A DNA stretch of 64,000 nucleotides from Methanolinea sp. UBA277 (GCA_002499905.1 DANP01000004.1:1-64000), one strand, 5' to 3'; numbered from the stretch's first letter, positions 8,733 through 18,108 are shown. The notes: generated from the letters alone by a model not told the origin. A program made the numbers and translations.

Positions 8733-9125
8733 ATGGATGACCCAGAACGATTTTTCACCGATGATGCCTATGCCCGGCAGGCAGGGATCGTCCTCGTCGG
8801 GAGCTCCCCGGGCAGGGCCAGGGTGAAGATGGAGATCCGGGACACGCACCTGAACAGTCACGGGACGGTGCACGGAGGGGCTATTTTCACCCTTGCTGAT
8901 ACGGCCTTTGCGGTTGCCTCAAATTCCCATGGGATACCGGCAGCAGCTATCAATGCCCATATCTCTTACATGAAATCGGCATCCTCCGGGACGCTTTATG
9001 CCGATGCAGAAGAGTTTGCCCTCAACCCCAAACTTGCCACCTACACGGTCAGGGTGACCGATGACCACGGTGCACCGATCGCCATTTTCCAGGGGATGGT
9101 CTACCGGAAAACTCCCAGGAACTGA
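8733..9125 (+). CDS. PaaI-family hotdog thioesterase
   Basis: 130 residues with the single-domain hotdog fold of PaaI/acyl-CoA thioesterases: GTVHGGAIFTLADTAFAVAS is the conserved helix region with the catalytic acidic residue, followed by ISYMKSASSGTLYADAE. Such enzymes hydrolyse aryl- or acyl-CoA thioesters in the cytoplasm. The ATG at 8733 gives the usual family length; an open frame extends upstream to 8574 but overlaps cheW and looks unrelated. The substrate cannot be assigned. Confidence 0.88.
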   Translation: MDDPERFFTDDAYARQAGIVLVGSSPGRARVKMEIRDTHLNSHGTVHGGAIFTLADTAFAVASNSHGIPAAAINAHISYMKSASSGTLYADAEEFALNPKLATYTVRVTDDHGAPIAIFQGMVYRKTPRN

Positions 9126-9144
9126 TATCAGATAAAAAAATTGA

Positions 9145-10713
9145 TCAGAGCCGGGTCTGTGCCTGTTCATGCACATAGGAGAGGAGGTAGTAGGGTCCTC
9201 CGACCCCCCTCCCGGTTGAACCGCTGGCTTTCCATCCGCCGAACGACTGCGATCCCGGCCAAGCCCCGGTCGTCGCACCACCCCGCCGGTTCGCGTAGCA
9301 GACGCCGAACCGGATCTTTTGGAAAAATTCCTCGATTTCTCGAGGGTCCTCCGAGAAAATCCCGGCGGTAAGGCCATAATCTGTTGCATTCGCCTTATCC
9401 AGCGCCTCATCGAGCGTAGTGAACGTATCCATGATGAGGAAGGGGACAAAGAGTTCGGCAGCCACTAAGGGGTGATCAGGTGGGAGCCCGGTAACCACGG
9501 TCGGCATGATGTAGAAGCCACGGGAGAATACTCCTCCGTCGAGCACCAATCCCCCAGTGAGGATGCTTCCGCCGTCTTTCCTGCACTGCGTAACGGCATC
9601 TCTGAAGGTGGTAAGGGCTTTCCCGGTAATAATCGGATTGATAAAAGTCTCCCGTTCCCGGGGATCGCCAACGACCAGCTGTTTCACTTCGGACACAAGG
9701 GCATCCTGGAACTCCGCTGCGATGTGCCGGTGCACATACACACGGGATGTGGCACTGCACTTCTGACCGCTGTACCCGAACGCCCCCTTGACAATCCCTT
9801 CCACCGCCTTGTTGATATCAGCATTTTCTGTCACAATCGCGGGATTCTTGCTGCCCATTTCAGATACGACAGGTTTCGGGTAGGGCTGACTGGCAATGAA
9901 GTTCCGTTGCAGCCACATTCCTGCATCCCGTGAACCTGTGAAGGCGATTCCATCAATGCCCTGGTTTCCCACAATTGCCGAGCCGAAAACTTTTCCCGGA
10001 CCGGTGAAGAATTGCAGTGAACCGGGCGGGACTCCGGCCGACATACATGCCCGGTAGAGTTTCAGTCCTGATAGGGGGGCTTCACTGGTCGGTTTCAGGA
10101 CTACCGTATTTCCGGTAAGGAGCGCTGCACTGGCCATGCCGGCTGCCAGGGCGAGGGGAAAGTTGAAGGGAGAGATGACTGCCCAGACACCGTATGGCCG
10201 CATGACACTCTCGCAGACTGCCCCATGCTGTTCCGGCACCATGGGTATCCGGTATCCCTGGTGTTTCCGGTAGGTCTCCGTATAGTAACGGAGCATATCG
10301 ATAGCCTCGCCCACTTCGGCAATCGCTTCGAACCGGTTTTTACCGGACTCGTAGGTGATGAGCGCTGCGAGCAGGAACCGGTCCTTTTCAAAGGATTCTG
10401 CGACACGATCGATGATATCAGCCCGCTCCGTCCACTCAGTCGCACTCCATGAAGGAAAACCTGAACGGGCAGCATCGACCGCCGCTCCTGCTTCCTGCTC
10501 TGTTCCCTGCTGGAACCGCCCGATGTGAATCGACCGGTCGACCGGTGAGAAGACATCGAATTCCCGGTCTGCGGTGATCTCCTTTCCATTGGTGAACATC
10601 GGGTGGGTGCGGCCAAACTCACGGCTGATCTGATCGAGTGCCGTTTCGTACCCCCCATGAATACTCTCATCCGAGAGGAGGGAGACATACGTAATCTTCT
10701 TCTGTTCTGTCAT
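9145..10713 (-). CDS. Aldehyde dehydrogenase, pyrroline-5-carboxylate dehydrogenase-like
   Basis: 522 residues of the NAD(P)+-dependent aldehyde dehydrogenase superfamily. It has the cofactor-binding VLKPTSEAP (Lys207), FTGSRDAG, the general base Glu285 in VSEMGSKNP and nucleophile Cys319 in GYSGQKCSATSR. The last motif and the GSKN segment are closest to L-glutamate gamma-semialdehyde (pyrroline-5-carboxylate) dehydrogenases. ATG 10713 has GAGG upstream. It is 22 nt downstream of an aminotransferase gene, which would make a semialdehyde that this enzyme oxidises to the acid (ornithine to glutamate, or 4-aminobutyrate to succinate). The exact substrate is inference. Confidence 0.92.
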   Translation of the reverse strand: MTEQKKITYVSLLSDESIHGGYETALDQISREFGRTHPMFTNGKEITADREFDVFSPVDRSIHIGRFQQGTEQEAGAAVDAARSGFPSWSATEWTERADIIDRVAESFEKDRFLLAALITYESGKNRFEAIAEVGEAIDMLRYYTETYRKHQGYRIPMVPEQHGAVCESVMRPYGVWAVISPFNFPLALAAGMASAALLTGNTVVLKPTSEAPLSGLKLYRACMSAGVPPGSLQFFTGPGKVFGSAIVGNQGIDGIAFTGSRDAGMWLQRNFIASQPYPKPVVSEMGSKNPAIVTENADINKAVEGIVKGAFGYSGQKCSATSRVYVHRHIAAEFQDALVSEVKQLVVGDPRERETFINPIITGKALTTFRDAVTQCRKDGGSILTGGLVLDGGVFSRGFYIMPTVVTGLPPDHPLVAAELFVPFLIMDTFTTLDEALDKANATDYGLTAGIFSEDPREIEEFFQKIRFGVCYANRRGGATTGAWPGSQSFGGWKASGSTGRGVGGPYYLLSYVHEQAQTRL

Positions 10714-10735
10714 TGCATCGCCTCTTTTCACGGTG

Positions 10736-12052
10736 TCAGAAGGACAAACCCTCCATGACCTGATCGAGAATGCCGATCCCGGTGTCGATATCCTCTTTCT
10801 GAAGGATGAGCGGGGGACAGAACCTGATAACCGATTCCCCTGCTGGAAGGAGTGTAAGCCCCTGTTCAAAGGCCGCAGTCAGGACGGCTTTCCGCTCCTG
10901 TATCGCGGGCTTCCTGCTCTGCCGGTCCCTGACCAGCTCGATGGCATCCATCAGTCCGACTCCCCTGACATCCCCGATGATTTCATGCCGTTCCTGGAGC
11001 CACCGGAGCTTTGTCAGGAGCTCTTCCCCCATCGCGGCTACATGATCGGCAAACCCCGCCTCCCCCATCAGTTCCAGGACGGCGAGCCCTGCTGCACAGG
11101 ACGCGTTGTTACCCCCGAACGTACTGGCATGGGATCCGGGAGGCCACTGCATAATCTCCTCGGAAGAGACCGTGATCCCCAGGGGGAGACCCCCGCCGAT
11201 GGCCTTGGCAAGACAGGTGATATCGGGGACAACATCCGAATGGCTGGACGCAAGGAAGGTACCGGTTCGGAAACAACCCGACTGAATTTCATCGACGATC
11301 AGAAGGATGCCGTTCTCATCGCAGAGCTCCCGCAGTCGTTTGAGGAACCGGACCGGGGGAACGACGTATCCACCTTCCCCCTGGATCGGTTCCACCACGA
11401 TTCCCGCGACTTCTTCAGGAGATACTTCCAGCTTGAAGATTTCGTCCTCGATATACTGGATAACATCCAGATCGCAGGTGGGGGGGCTGAACCCCAGGGG
11501 GCGGTAGGGGTTGGGGTAGGGGGAATGAATCACCGGCAGAAACGGTCCGAAATGTTTCCGCTGGATCACCCTGGCCGCGGTCAGGCTCATCGCCCCGTAC
11601 GTCCTTCCGTGGAATCCTCCATAGAATGAAATGAAGTATTTTCGTTTTGTCGCGTACCGGGCAAGTTTGAGGGCGGCCTCGATGCTCTCTGCTCCCGAAT
11701 TGGAGAAATAAATCCTGTTCAGGGATTCAGGGAGAAACTGTATCAGTTTCTCGGCAAACATCACCGGGATTTCAGAGCAGAAGTCGAGGAAGGCGCCATG
11801 GGAGAGGTGTGCAACCTGTTCAGTTATGGCGCGGACAACACGGGGATGATTCCACCCGACGTTCATCACCGAGATACCTGCGGTGAAATCGAGGTACCGG
11901 TTTCCATCAACGTCCCAGAGATTCATCCCGCTGGCTTTATCGAGCACCAGCGGATACTCCCTGACCATGGACTGGGACACGACCTTCCTGTCCCGCGCCA
12001 GAATTCCCTGCGCCCGGGGCCCGGGCGGTCTGACCATGATGCTGGGTTCCAT
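10736..12052 (-). CDS. Class III PLP-dependent aminotransferase (ornithine/4-aminobutyrate type)
   Basis: 438 residues with class III aminotransferase landmarks: the PLP-phosphate loop SNSGAESIEAALKLAR, Asp254 in VDEIQSG and the Schiff-base Lys283 in LAKAIGGGLPLG. The N-terminal style (GPRAQGILARD, WDVDGNRYLDF) matches the archaeal group that includes ornithine aminotransferase and broad-specificity amino acid racemases of Thermococcales. It is first in an operon with the aldehyde dehydrogenase, favouring transamination to a semialdehyde over racemisation. The start is an ATG with no ribosome binding site and a TATA box 19-28 nt upstream, so the mRNA is probably leaderless. Confidence 0.92.
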   Translation of the reverse strand: MEPSIMVRPPGPRAQGILARDRKVVSQSMVREYPLVLDKASGMNLWDVDGNRYLDFTAGISVMNVGWNHPRVVRAITEQVAHLSHGAFLDFCSEIPVMFAEKLIQFLPESLNRIYFSNSGAESIEAALKLARYATKRKYFISFYGGFHGRTYGAMSLTAARVIQRKHFGPFLPVIHSPYPNPYRPLGFSPPTCDLDVIQYIEDEIFKLEVSPEEVAGIVVEPIQGEGGYVVPPVRFLKRLRELCDENGILLIVDEIQSGCFRTGTFLASSHSDVVPDITCLAKAIGGGLPLGITVSSEEIMQWPPGSHASTFGGNNASCAAGLAVLELMGEAGFADHVAAMGEELLTKLRWLQERHEIIGDVRGVGLMDAIELVRDRQSRKPAIQERKAVLTAAFEQGLTLLPAGESVIRFCPPLILQKEDIDTGIGILDQVMEGLSF

Positions 12053-12070
12053 GCTCGTACATGGGATAAT

Positions 12071-12080
12071 GCAATATAAT
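12071..12080 (-). promoter_or_regulatory. TATA box, aminotransferase-dehydrogenase operon
   Basis: The minus strand reads ATTATATTGC 19-28 nt before ATG 12052. Archaeal TATA boxes sit about 25 nt before the transcription start, so initiation at or next to the start codon is expected. Confidence 0.5.
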
Positions 12081-12209
12081 AGTTAGCAGAAGAAGGCGGA
12101 CCTGCATACCCGGCCAGAAAATTCTCCCGTTCATTTGTTTCCAGGTAACCCTGCACAGGGAAAAAGCATGATGCTCCCGATAACTCCGAAAAAATTCGAA
12201 TCTACTGGA

Positions 12210-12226
12210 AGATTTATGTAAAATCT
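12210..12226. promoter_or_regulatory. Inverted repeat and TATA-like element upstream of the I42 lipoprotein gene
   Basis: AGATTT and AAATCT arms flank an ATGTA core, forming a near-palindrome 42 nt before ATG 12268. The TTTATGTAA core can act as a TATA box for the rightward gene; the symmetry could be an operator or just AT-rich promoter composition. Confidence 0.35.
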
Positions 12227-12267
12227 GGACCAATGAACGGTTAACCATCCATGTGAGATGATCAGCG

Positions 12268-13248
12268 ATGCAGGTAAAGATCACCCTCCTCGCAACACTC
12301 GCCATCCTCTGCGTAATGACAGTTATTCTGACCGGATGTACCGGGCAGGATAGCGGAATCCCTCCAACACCGACACCAACCATACCTGGTGAAATGTACT
12401 TGTTTGACCAGACCAATGATGGTGAAACCTATGATGTTCCGGTAGATGCCGGGATCCGGCTCAAACTCCCGGAGAACCCTACTACGGGGTATTCCTGGCA
12501 GCTATCTGTCACCCGGGGGCTGGTCATCGTGAACGAGAGTTACCAGCCGGACGATCCCACCGGAAAACTCATCGGTTCCGGGGGAACGCACCTCTGGATC
12601 ATGAGAGCGGTCCAGCCCGGAATGCAGACCGTTTCCGGATTTTATTCCAGGCCATGGGAGTCTGCATCCGGCAATCAGACCAGTTTCACCCTGAACCTCA
12701 TGGTCGGTGGCGGGTCCGTCCCGACCGGCGTCCCTCCAGAATTCACCGTGTATACCGAAGATGATAATGGGCGTACCGTCCAGGAAAGACTCGACCAGCA
12801 ATTTGATATCCGGCTGGCCGAGAATCCGACGACCGGATATTCCTGGAATCTTACCGTTCCCGAAGGTCTCTCCCTTATCCGTGATGAGTACATCCCCTCG
12901 TCCGGTCCTGAACAGAGGCCGGGGGCAGGAGGTATCCGGTCCTTCTCTCTCAAGGCAGAAGAGCAGGGCGAGCGGGTCATTCACAGCGAATACCGGCGTC
13001 CCTGGGTTCCGGAAGGAACCATAACCTACATCGATCTTGAAGGAGGGTTCTATGGAATTGCCGGGGACGATGGGAACGAGTACCTTCCGCTCAACCTCGA
13101 ACAGCAGTATCATACTGACGGGCTCAGGGTGTCCTTCGAGTATGAACCTGCAAAGGATACCGCGACTAACCAGATGTGGGGTACACCCGTAAATCTCACC
13201 TTTATTGAGGAGACTGATCTGTACGACCTGACGGTCTTGGTACAATAA
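12268..13248 (+). CDS. Lipoprotein with two chagasin-like (I42) protease inhibitor domains
   Basis: 326 residues. Residues 1-25 are a lipoprotein signal with lipobox LTGC. Residues about 40-145 and 160-270 each carry chagasin-family signatures: NPTTGYSW in both, a Gly-rich loop (GSGGTHLW; GAGGIRSF) and RPW. Chagasin-family proteins inhibit papain-like cysteine proteases through these three loops. A Thr-Pro linker separates the lipid anchor from domain one. The last 55 residues do not match the inhibitor pattern. It is monocistronic, with a T-run terminator. The cellular target is unknown; guarding the cell surface or regulating an endogenous protease is inferred. Confidence 0.88.
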   Translation: MQVKITLLATLAILCVMTVILTGCTGQDSGIPPTPTPTIPGEMYLFDQTNDGETYDVPVDAGIRLKLPENPTTGYSWQLSVTRGLVIVNESYQPDDPTGKLIGSGGTHLWIMRAVQPGMQTVSGFYSRPWESASGNQTSFTLNLMVGGGSVPTGVPPEFTVYTEDDNGRTVQERLDQQFDIRLAENPTTGYSWNLTVPEGLSLIRDEYIPSSGPEQRPGAGGIRSFSLKAEEQGERVIHSEYRRPWVPEGTITYIDLEGGFYGIAGDDGNEYLPLNLEQQYHTDGLRVSFEYEPAKDTATNQMWGTPVNLTFIEETDLYDLTVLVQ

Positions 13249-13261
13249 AAACAATGCATTC

Positions 13262-13270
13262 TTTTTTTTT
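13262..13270 (+). terminator. T-run terminator after the I42 gene
   Basis: Nine consecutive T residues begin 14 nt after the stop codon of the inhibitor gene, a typical archaeal intrinsic terminator. Confidence 0.6.
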
Positions 13271-13274
13271 GGGT

Positions 13275-13717
13275 TCACCCGGGAGGAGGATACACATTCC
13301 TGAGCATATCCGGGTGATGTATGATAAGCCGGGTATTGCTGAGGAAGGTCCCGGCATAGATGATACAGTCGATGACAATGATACTGAAGATGGATAATTT
13401 TATGAGCTCGAACAGGACCCCGCCCGCATCGTTACCGTAGGCAGAGCGTTCCGATTCAATGGAGTGGAGTGTCATACAGAGGGTGAGCAGCAGAACAGGA
13501 ATGGCAATTTTAAGAGCCTCAGGTGATAGAGAGGGTTTCCAATGATATGTACCAGGAGAGGATTCAGTTCGGAGTATCCCAGCCTGATGGTTATGGTGGT
13601 GGTGACCACATCACCAATCATCAGGGGAATGAGGAGTAAAAATGGCCACAGGTAGTAGTTTCTCGTGCTGACCGGCCAGAATACCTGGATAACCATGGGC
13701 TTCAGGTTTCCGGACAT
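13275..13717 (-). pseudogene. Frameshifted small membrane protein (DUF5658-like)
   Basis: Two overlapping minus-strand frames join into one about 147-residue membrane protein. The first part (13717 to about 13530) has a helix followed by TTTITIRLGYSELNPLL, the D-x-x-T-T...E-x-N-P pattern of DUF5658-type proteins. The second part supplies two more helices (IAIPVLLLTLCM and LSIFSIIVIDCIIYAGTFLS). The frames join at an AAAA run near 13517-13520; one additional A would restore a continuous reading frame. This is either a real inactivating deletion or a sequencing error at a homopolymer. Confidence 0.65.
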
Positions 13718-13977
13718 AATCCGTTCATCACCACGCCGGAGTTCCCTGCCGTAGTTTCTCCCCAGGCATCATTCCCGGGCATGGATTGTATATCGTGCGG
13801 TGGTTTCTTCCGGAATATCTCTTCCCGTCGGGCCATCCCGCACTTCTCCCAGGGAGAGGTATGCTCTATGCAAATGTTTATATATTTTTGCATATATGTC
13901 ACACACAGGTTTTTTAAGTCCAATACCGGATTGAATAGCGCCGCCATTTTTTGTTCAGACCACCACGGGGGGATTTC

Positions 13978-14352
13978 ATGAATGCGAACCTGGAAGAGCC
14001 GGAAGATACACCCGGCACAGAGCGATGGAGATCGATCTCCGATTTGAGGAAACTCGGTCCTTCTGCGGTCGAGTACCTGATCATCAATCTCTGGGACAGC
14101 GACAGGAAAGTACGCCTGGCAGCCGTTGATGCACTCGGTGAGATCGGGGATAACCGGGCATATGAACACCTGGTCAGGATGCTCAGCGACCCGGATCACG
14201 ATGTCCGGTTTGCCAGTGTTGTGGCATTGGGAAACATGGGGGATGTACGGGCAATCGGACCGCTCTGCGAGGCCTGTCAGGATGAAAACGGTTTCGTGAG
14301 AACGATTGCCCTGGAAATGGTTGACAAACTGAAGGCACGGCAGTCGACCTGA
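13978..14352 (+). CDS. HEAT-repeat protein, 124 aa
   Basis: Residues about 30-115 form two to three HEAT/PBS-lyase-type repeats: VRLAAVDALGEIGDNRAYEH and VRFASVVALGNMGDVRAI. Such short repeat proteins serve as binding modules. ATG 13978 follows a G-rich ribosome binding site (GGGGGGA). No catalytic domain. Partner unknown. Confidence 0.82.
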   Translation: MNANLEEPEDTPGTERWRSISDLRKLGPSAVEYLIINLWDSDRKVRLAAVDALGEIGDNRAYEHLVRMLSDPDHDVRFASVVALGNMGDVRAIGPLCEACQDENGFVRTIALEMVDKLKARQST

Positions 14353-14479
14353 TTAGTATCTTATTTTCCAGGGTGTACCGGGCTTCCGGAGGGCCGGCCG
14401 GTTCCCTGAGGAATTCCACAAATTTTCTCCTGTTCACCAGCAGCCATCCTTTTTCACCCCGGAGGTTCCAGGTATACCC

Positions 14480-15292
14480 GTGACAGGGATGAATGAATCA
14501 CTGAAGGAGGTTATCAGGTCACGGTGCCGGGATCTGGAGATTCCACTGGTCGGGATAGCAGATGTCCGCCGGTGGGAAGAGCCGCCGTTCCAGCCCTGGA
14601 TGCCTGAAGAGTTCTATCCCCGGTCTATCTTCCCTGAAGCAGCGTCGGTTATCGTGATCGGCCTTCCGGTATCTCTCCCGCCCCTCGAAACTTCTCCGTC
14701 GATTTACTACCGGGAACTCTATACTACGGTGAATGCACTCCTCGATCAGCATACCTATCGTATGGCAGAATTTCTGACCAGCCGGGGATGCCCCTCAGCT
14801 TTTATCCCCCGGGACGGGTATGGGAATATTGAGGTGCTCCTTAAAAATCCCGTCGCCTTCTTCTCCCACCGGCATGCTGCATACCTTGCCGGTCTTGGGA
14901 ACTTCGGTATAAATAATATGATCCTTACCCCGGAATACGGTCCCCGCGTCCGGTTTGGCTCAGTACTTACCACCGCACAGCTTCCCCCCGACCCGGTCCG
15001 TGAAGACCAACTCTGCATCCGGTGCATGCGATGTGTCGAGGGCTGCCCTTCATCCGCCCTGGCGAAGGACGATTATCCGGAGGGAAGGACCGACAAACAT
15101 GCCTGTGCGACGTGGAGTGCCGAGCTGCATCGCCGCTACATATCCCCCTGCGGATTCTGTATCAAGGTCTGCCCGGTTGGTGAAGACCGGAAATGGTATG
15201 GACGAGAAGATGTCTCCATATATGCAGACCGGAAAAAGGATCCCGGCCTGCACCGGGCATGGGATCATGTACGGCGATATGGGGGGAAATAG
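14480..15292 (+). CDS. QueG-like 4Fe-4S iron-sulfur protein
   Basis: 270 residues. The N-terminal 150 residues resemble the corrinoid-binding-type domain of epoxyqueuosine reductase (QueG) relatives, including AGLGNFGINNMILTPEYGPR. The C-terminal part holds two cluster motifs: Cys179, 182, 185, 189 and Cys224, 227, 231. It is shorter than canonical QueG (about 380 residues) and lacks its HEAT tail. Archaea generally do not make queuosine this way, so a different reductase or activator role, as in reductive activators of corrinoid proteins, is more likely. The start is GTG 14480 or ATG 14489. Confidence 0.78.
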   Translation: MTGMNESLKEVIRSRCRDLEIPLVGIADVRRWEEPPFQPWMPEEFYPRSIFPEAASVIVIGLPVSLPPLETSPSIYYRELYTTVNALLDQHTYRMAEFLTSRGCPSAFIPRDGYGNIEVLLKNPVAFFSHRHAAYLAGLGNFGINNMILTPEYGPRVRFGSVLTTAQLPPDPVREDQLCIRCMRCVEGCPSSALAKDDYPEGRTDKHACATWSAELHRRYISPCGFCIKVCPVGEDRKWYGREDVSIYADRKKDPGLHRAWDHVRRYGGK

Positions 15293-15425
15293 CCTCTTTT
15301 CTTCTGCTGTTTTCCCAGCCATGCTGTAGAACCGGCAGGGCATATCCGGGTTTGCCATCTTCGTTACACTTATGCACCTTATTGTTCCATGAACAGGAAT
15401 AGGAGGATTCAGGGAATCATTTACC

Positions 15426-16250
15426 ATGCATCTTACCATCCTGATCGAGAACACCCCGGGTGGAGCCCCGGGACTTGTTCCCCAGCATGGGCTCTCACTC
15501 CTGCTCGAGGTCAGGGATACAACCGTGCTCTTTGATATGGGACAGGACGGAACGTTCATCGGGAACTCCGGACAGCTGGGCCTGGATCTCAAAAAAGTAG
15601 ATATCGGAATTCTCTCTCATGGTCACTATGATCATGGCGGCGGGCTTGCAGCATTCCTGGAGTATAACAAACATGCCCCGGTGTATCTCAAAGTTGGCGC
15701 CGATGAAGCATTTTATGCCCGGGTTCTCCCGCGATACCGATACATTGGCCTCGAACGTGAGATGCTCATCACTAATGCGGAACGCTTCATCTGGATCGGG
15801 ACGGACACCGAGATATCCCCCGGCCTCATGCTCATCACCGACATCAGGAAACCGGAGCCTCTTCCCGGGGGAAACAGAACACTTCTGATACGGAGACAGG
15901 AAACGTTTGAGCCTGATCCATTCCTGCACGAGCTCTTCCTTGTTGTTGAGGAAAGAGACGGCATCTCCATCATCACCGGGTGCGGCCATTCCGGAATCCT
16001 GAACATGGTGTATACCGCACGGGACCGGTATCCCGGGCGGCCGATCAAAGCAGTAGTAGGCGGATTCCATCTCACCGATCGGGACACTCCTCCTGAAGAG
16101 GTCCGTTCCATCGGAAAAACCCTGAAATCAGCCGGATGCGGCCGGGTCATCACCGGACACTGCACCGGCACCAGGGCGAAAGATATCCTCCACGAGGAAT
16201 TGGGGGGCCGCTTTGCAGCGCTCTACACTGGATACTCAACTGAAATCTGA
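15426..16250 (+). CDS. 7,8-dihydropterin RFAP-phosphate synthase-type metallo-beta-lactamase-fold protein
   Basis: 274 residues with the binuclear metal motif HGHYDHGGG (His65, His67, Asp69, His70) and the later GCGHSG, GGFHL and TGHCTG segments. This arrangement matches the MJ0301 family, annotated as 7,8-dihydropterin-6-methyl-4-(beta-D-ribofuranosyl)aminobenzene-5'-phosphate synthase of methanopterin biosynthesis. The start ATG lies 19 nt after an AGGAGG, longer than usual spacing. The fold is certain; the pathway role comes from family annotation. Confidence 0.83.
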   Translation: MHLTILIENTPGGAPGLVPQHGLSLLLEVRDTTVLFDMGQDGTFIGNSGQLGLDLKKVDIGILSHGHYDHGGGLAAFLEYNKHAPVYLKVGADEAFYARVLPRYRYIGLEREMLITNAERFIWIGTDTEISPGLMLITDIRKPEPLPGGNRTLLIRRQETFEPDPFLHELFLVVEERDGISIITGCGHSGILNMVYTARDRYPGRPIKAVVGGFHLTDRDTPPEEVRSIGKTLKSAGCGRVITGHCTGTRAKDILHEELGGRFAALYTGYSTEI

Positions 16251-16416
16251 ACCGATACAGAAGACCCCAGGGAAAAAAATCCGGATATACCCGCGGTCCT
16301 CTTGCCGGTGAATTCCCGGGACGCCTGGCCGCACTCTTTTCAGGAACCAACAGGGAAACTGCAGGATGCACCAGGAGGTATATGCCGACATCTGATTTCC
16401 GGTGGTTGAAGAGTTT

Positions 16417-17310
16417 TCAGCCGACAAACCGCGGGTCATTCCGTGCCAGCTGAACGGCAATCCTGGCGCTCGCCTCCTTGTCCTTTATCTCGAGCATGAT
16501 ATCGAAGTCATGTGTCTGTGATTGCACCAGGAATGCAGAAAAATCGTCAGGATCGATGTGTTCCGCGTGAGAACCGGGTCGCTTTTCCGGGTGCTGGGAG
16601 CTGTAATCGACCATGGGGAGGCCGTCCCTTCCGGCCCATGTTTTTTCAACGGCAGAGAGCATATCTCCGGGTGACTCCCCCTCGTTGTTGCATGCATGGT
16701 GAAAGATATCAAAGAGAACGGGGATGCCGGTCCGTTCATGAATGGCGAGGCAGTCTGCTGCAGAATACCGCTGCTCATCATTCTCTATGGCCAGCCGTCC
16801 CAGAATTACCGGATCGAGGTCCTCGTACACCCTGATAAACCGCTCCATACTCGTTTCCCGGTTCCCGTACACTCCCCCCACATGGAACTGGATCTTGGCG
16901 GTGGAATCGAGTCCCATACTATCGAGTACTTCCGCATGGTAAGTCAGCTCGGCAATGCTCCGAGCCACGATCTTTTCATCGCGGGCATTGAGGACGATAA
17001 ACTGATCCGGATGCATCGAGATCCGGATTCCGTTCTTCCTGATGAACGTACCGAGAGCGGCAAACTCGGCTGCGAAATGATCCTGCCAGCGATGTGTACA
17101 GACCGGGTGGGAGGCGAAGGGAACAAGATCCGAAGAGATCCTGAAGAAGAGCATGCCGGATTCCAGGTTCCAGGCGAGTATTTTTTGCAGACAGGCAAGA
17201 TTCCCGGCAACCGTATCGTACAGCCTTTCTTCACCGTAGGAGGCAAGCCGGAATGTACGGTCTCCCCTGCAGCCGATGCTCCGGTTGATGCAGGGATACC
17301 CGATCCGCAT
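16417..17310 (-). CDS. uvsE: UV damage endonuclease (UvsE/UvdE family)
   Basis: 297 residues with the TIM-barrel UV endonuclease pattern: GYPCINRSIGCRGDRTFRL at the N-terminus, RISSDLVPFASH, ISMHPDQF, FHVGGVYGN, ENDEQ, FDIFHHACNN and LEIKDKE carry the metal ligands. These enzymes nick 5' of pyrimidine dimers and some abasic sites. Full length compared with Thermus UvsE. No operon partners; it is convergent with the pterin-enzyme gene. Confidence 0.93.
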   Translation of the reverse strand: MRIGYPCINRSIGCRGDRTFRLASYGEERLYDTVAGNLACLQKILAWNLESGMLFFRISSDLVPFASHPVCTHRWQDHFAAEFAALGTFIRKNGIRISMHPDQFIVLNARDEKIVARSIAELTYHAEVLDSMGLDSTAKIQFHVGGVYGNRETSMERFIRVYEDLDPVILGRLAIENDEQRYSAADCLAIHERTGIPVLFDIFHHACNNEGESPGDMLSAVEKTWAGRDGLPMVDYSSQHPEKRPGSHAEHIDPDDFSAFLVQSQTHDFDIMLEIKDKEASARIAVQLARNDPRFVG

Positions 17311-17428
17311 ATCATTACAGAGGGTGTCACTGCAGATAGATGTTCGGAACCCGGCGTGCGGCTCCTCTCTCAGGGATCTATGACTGCTCCGGCAGGGCTT
17401 TTTAGAGAGAATGTATACTCTATAGGTG

Positions 17429-18073
17429 ATGTCTGTGGAGAAAGAGCCGCAGCGCGAGGCATCTCCGTGCTATGCCCTCTCTGACCTGATGGTACTCATG
17501 GCAGAGAAGATGGAGGAGACAGCACATGCGCTCGATAGGGAAGAAGCGGCCAGATTTCTCGATGAGATGCTTGCCGCCCGGAGGGTCTATGTCGCAGGAG
17601 CAGGGAGATCCGGCCTTGTTTCACGGGCTTTTGCCATGCGCCTGATGCACATCGGTTTTGAATCGTATGTCATCGGAGAGACTATAAACCCGGCATTCTC
17701 CGCAGGAGACACTCTGGTCGCCTTCTCCGGTTCCGGGGAGACCAACTCGGTCTTTGATGTCTGCGAAACGGCAAAAGAGCTCGGGGGCAGGCTCTGTCTC
17801 ATCACCGCGACACCGGATTCCCGAATCTCCAGGATCGCGGATTGCATCGTCATGCTCGGCATGCAGGAATCGCAGGGCTGCGATATGACAAGCCAGTATG
17901 AGGTCCGCCAGATCATCGGCCAGTACCGATCGGTTTCCGCGTCATTTGCCCCCTTCGGGACGCTCTTTGAGACTGCCGCCCTGATATTTGCTGATGCGGT
18001 CATCTCGGCGCTGATCGAGACCCGCCACTGCAGCCTTGACGAGGTGCGGGGACGCCTCTCCAACGTCCAGTAG
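17429..18073 (+). CDS. hxlB: 6-phospho-3-hexuloisomerase
   Basis: 214 residues, a single SIS domain. Key segments are the phosphosugar-binding VAGAGRSGLVSRAFAMRLMH and VAFSGSGETNSV, then the FAPFGTLFE segment typical of PHI. The enzyme interconverts fructose 6-phosphate and 3-hexulose 6-phosphate in the ribulose monophosphate pathway, used in archaea to make ribulose 5-phosphate and fix or release formaldehyde. The hexulose-phosphate synthase partner is not in this window. Start ATG 17429; a GTG directly before it (17426) is an alternative. Confidence 0.92.
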   Translation: MSVEKEPQREASPCYALSDLMVLMAEKMEETAHALDREEAARFLDEMLAARRVYVAGAGRSGLVSRAFAMRLMHIGFESYVIGETINPAFSAGDTLVAFSGSGETNSVFDVCETAKELGGRLCLITATPDSRISRIADCIVMLGMQESQGCDMTSQYEVRQIIGQYRSVSASFAPFGTLFETAALIFADAVISALIETRHCSLDEVRGRLSNVQ

Positions 18074-18099
18074 CATGGAATTCAATCCCGCCCAACCCG

Positions 18100-18108
18100 T
18101 TTTTAAAA
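18100..18108 (+). promoter_or_regulatory. TATA box upstream of the 178-aa gene
   Basis: TTTTTAAAA lies 53-61 nt before ATG 18161, predicting a transcription start near 18130. Confidence 0.5.
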
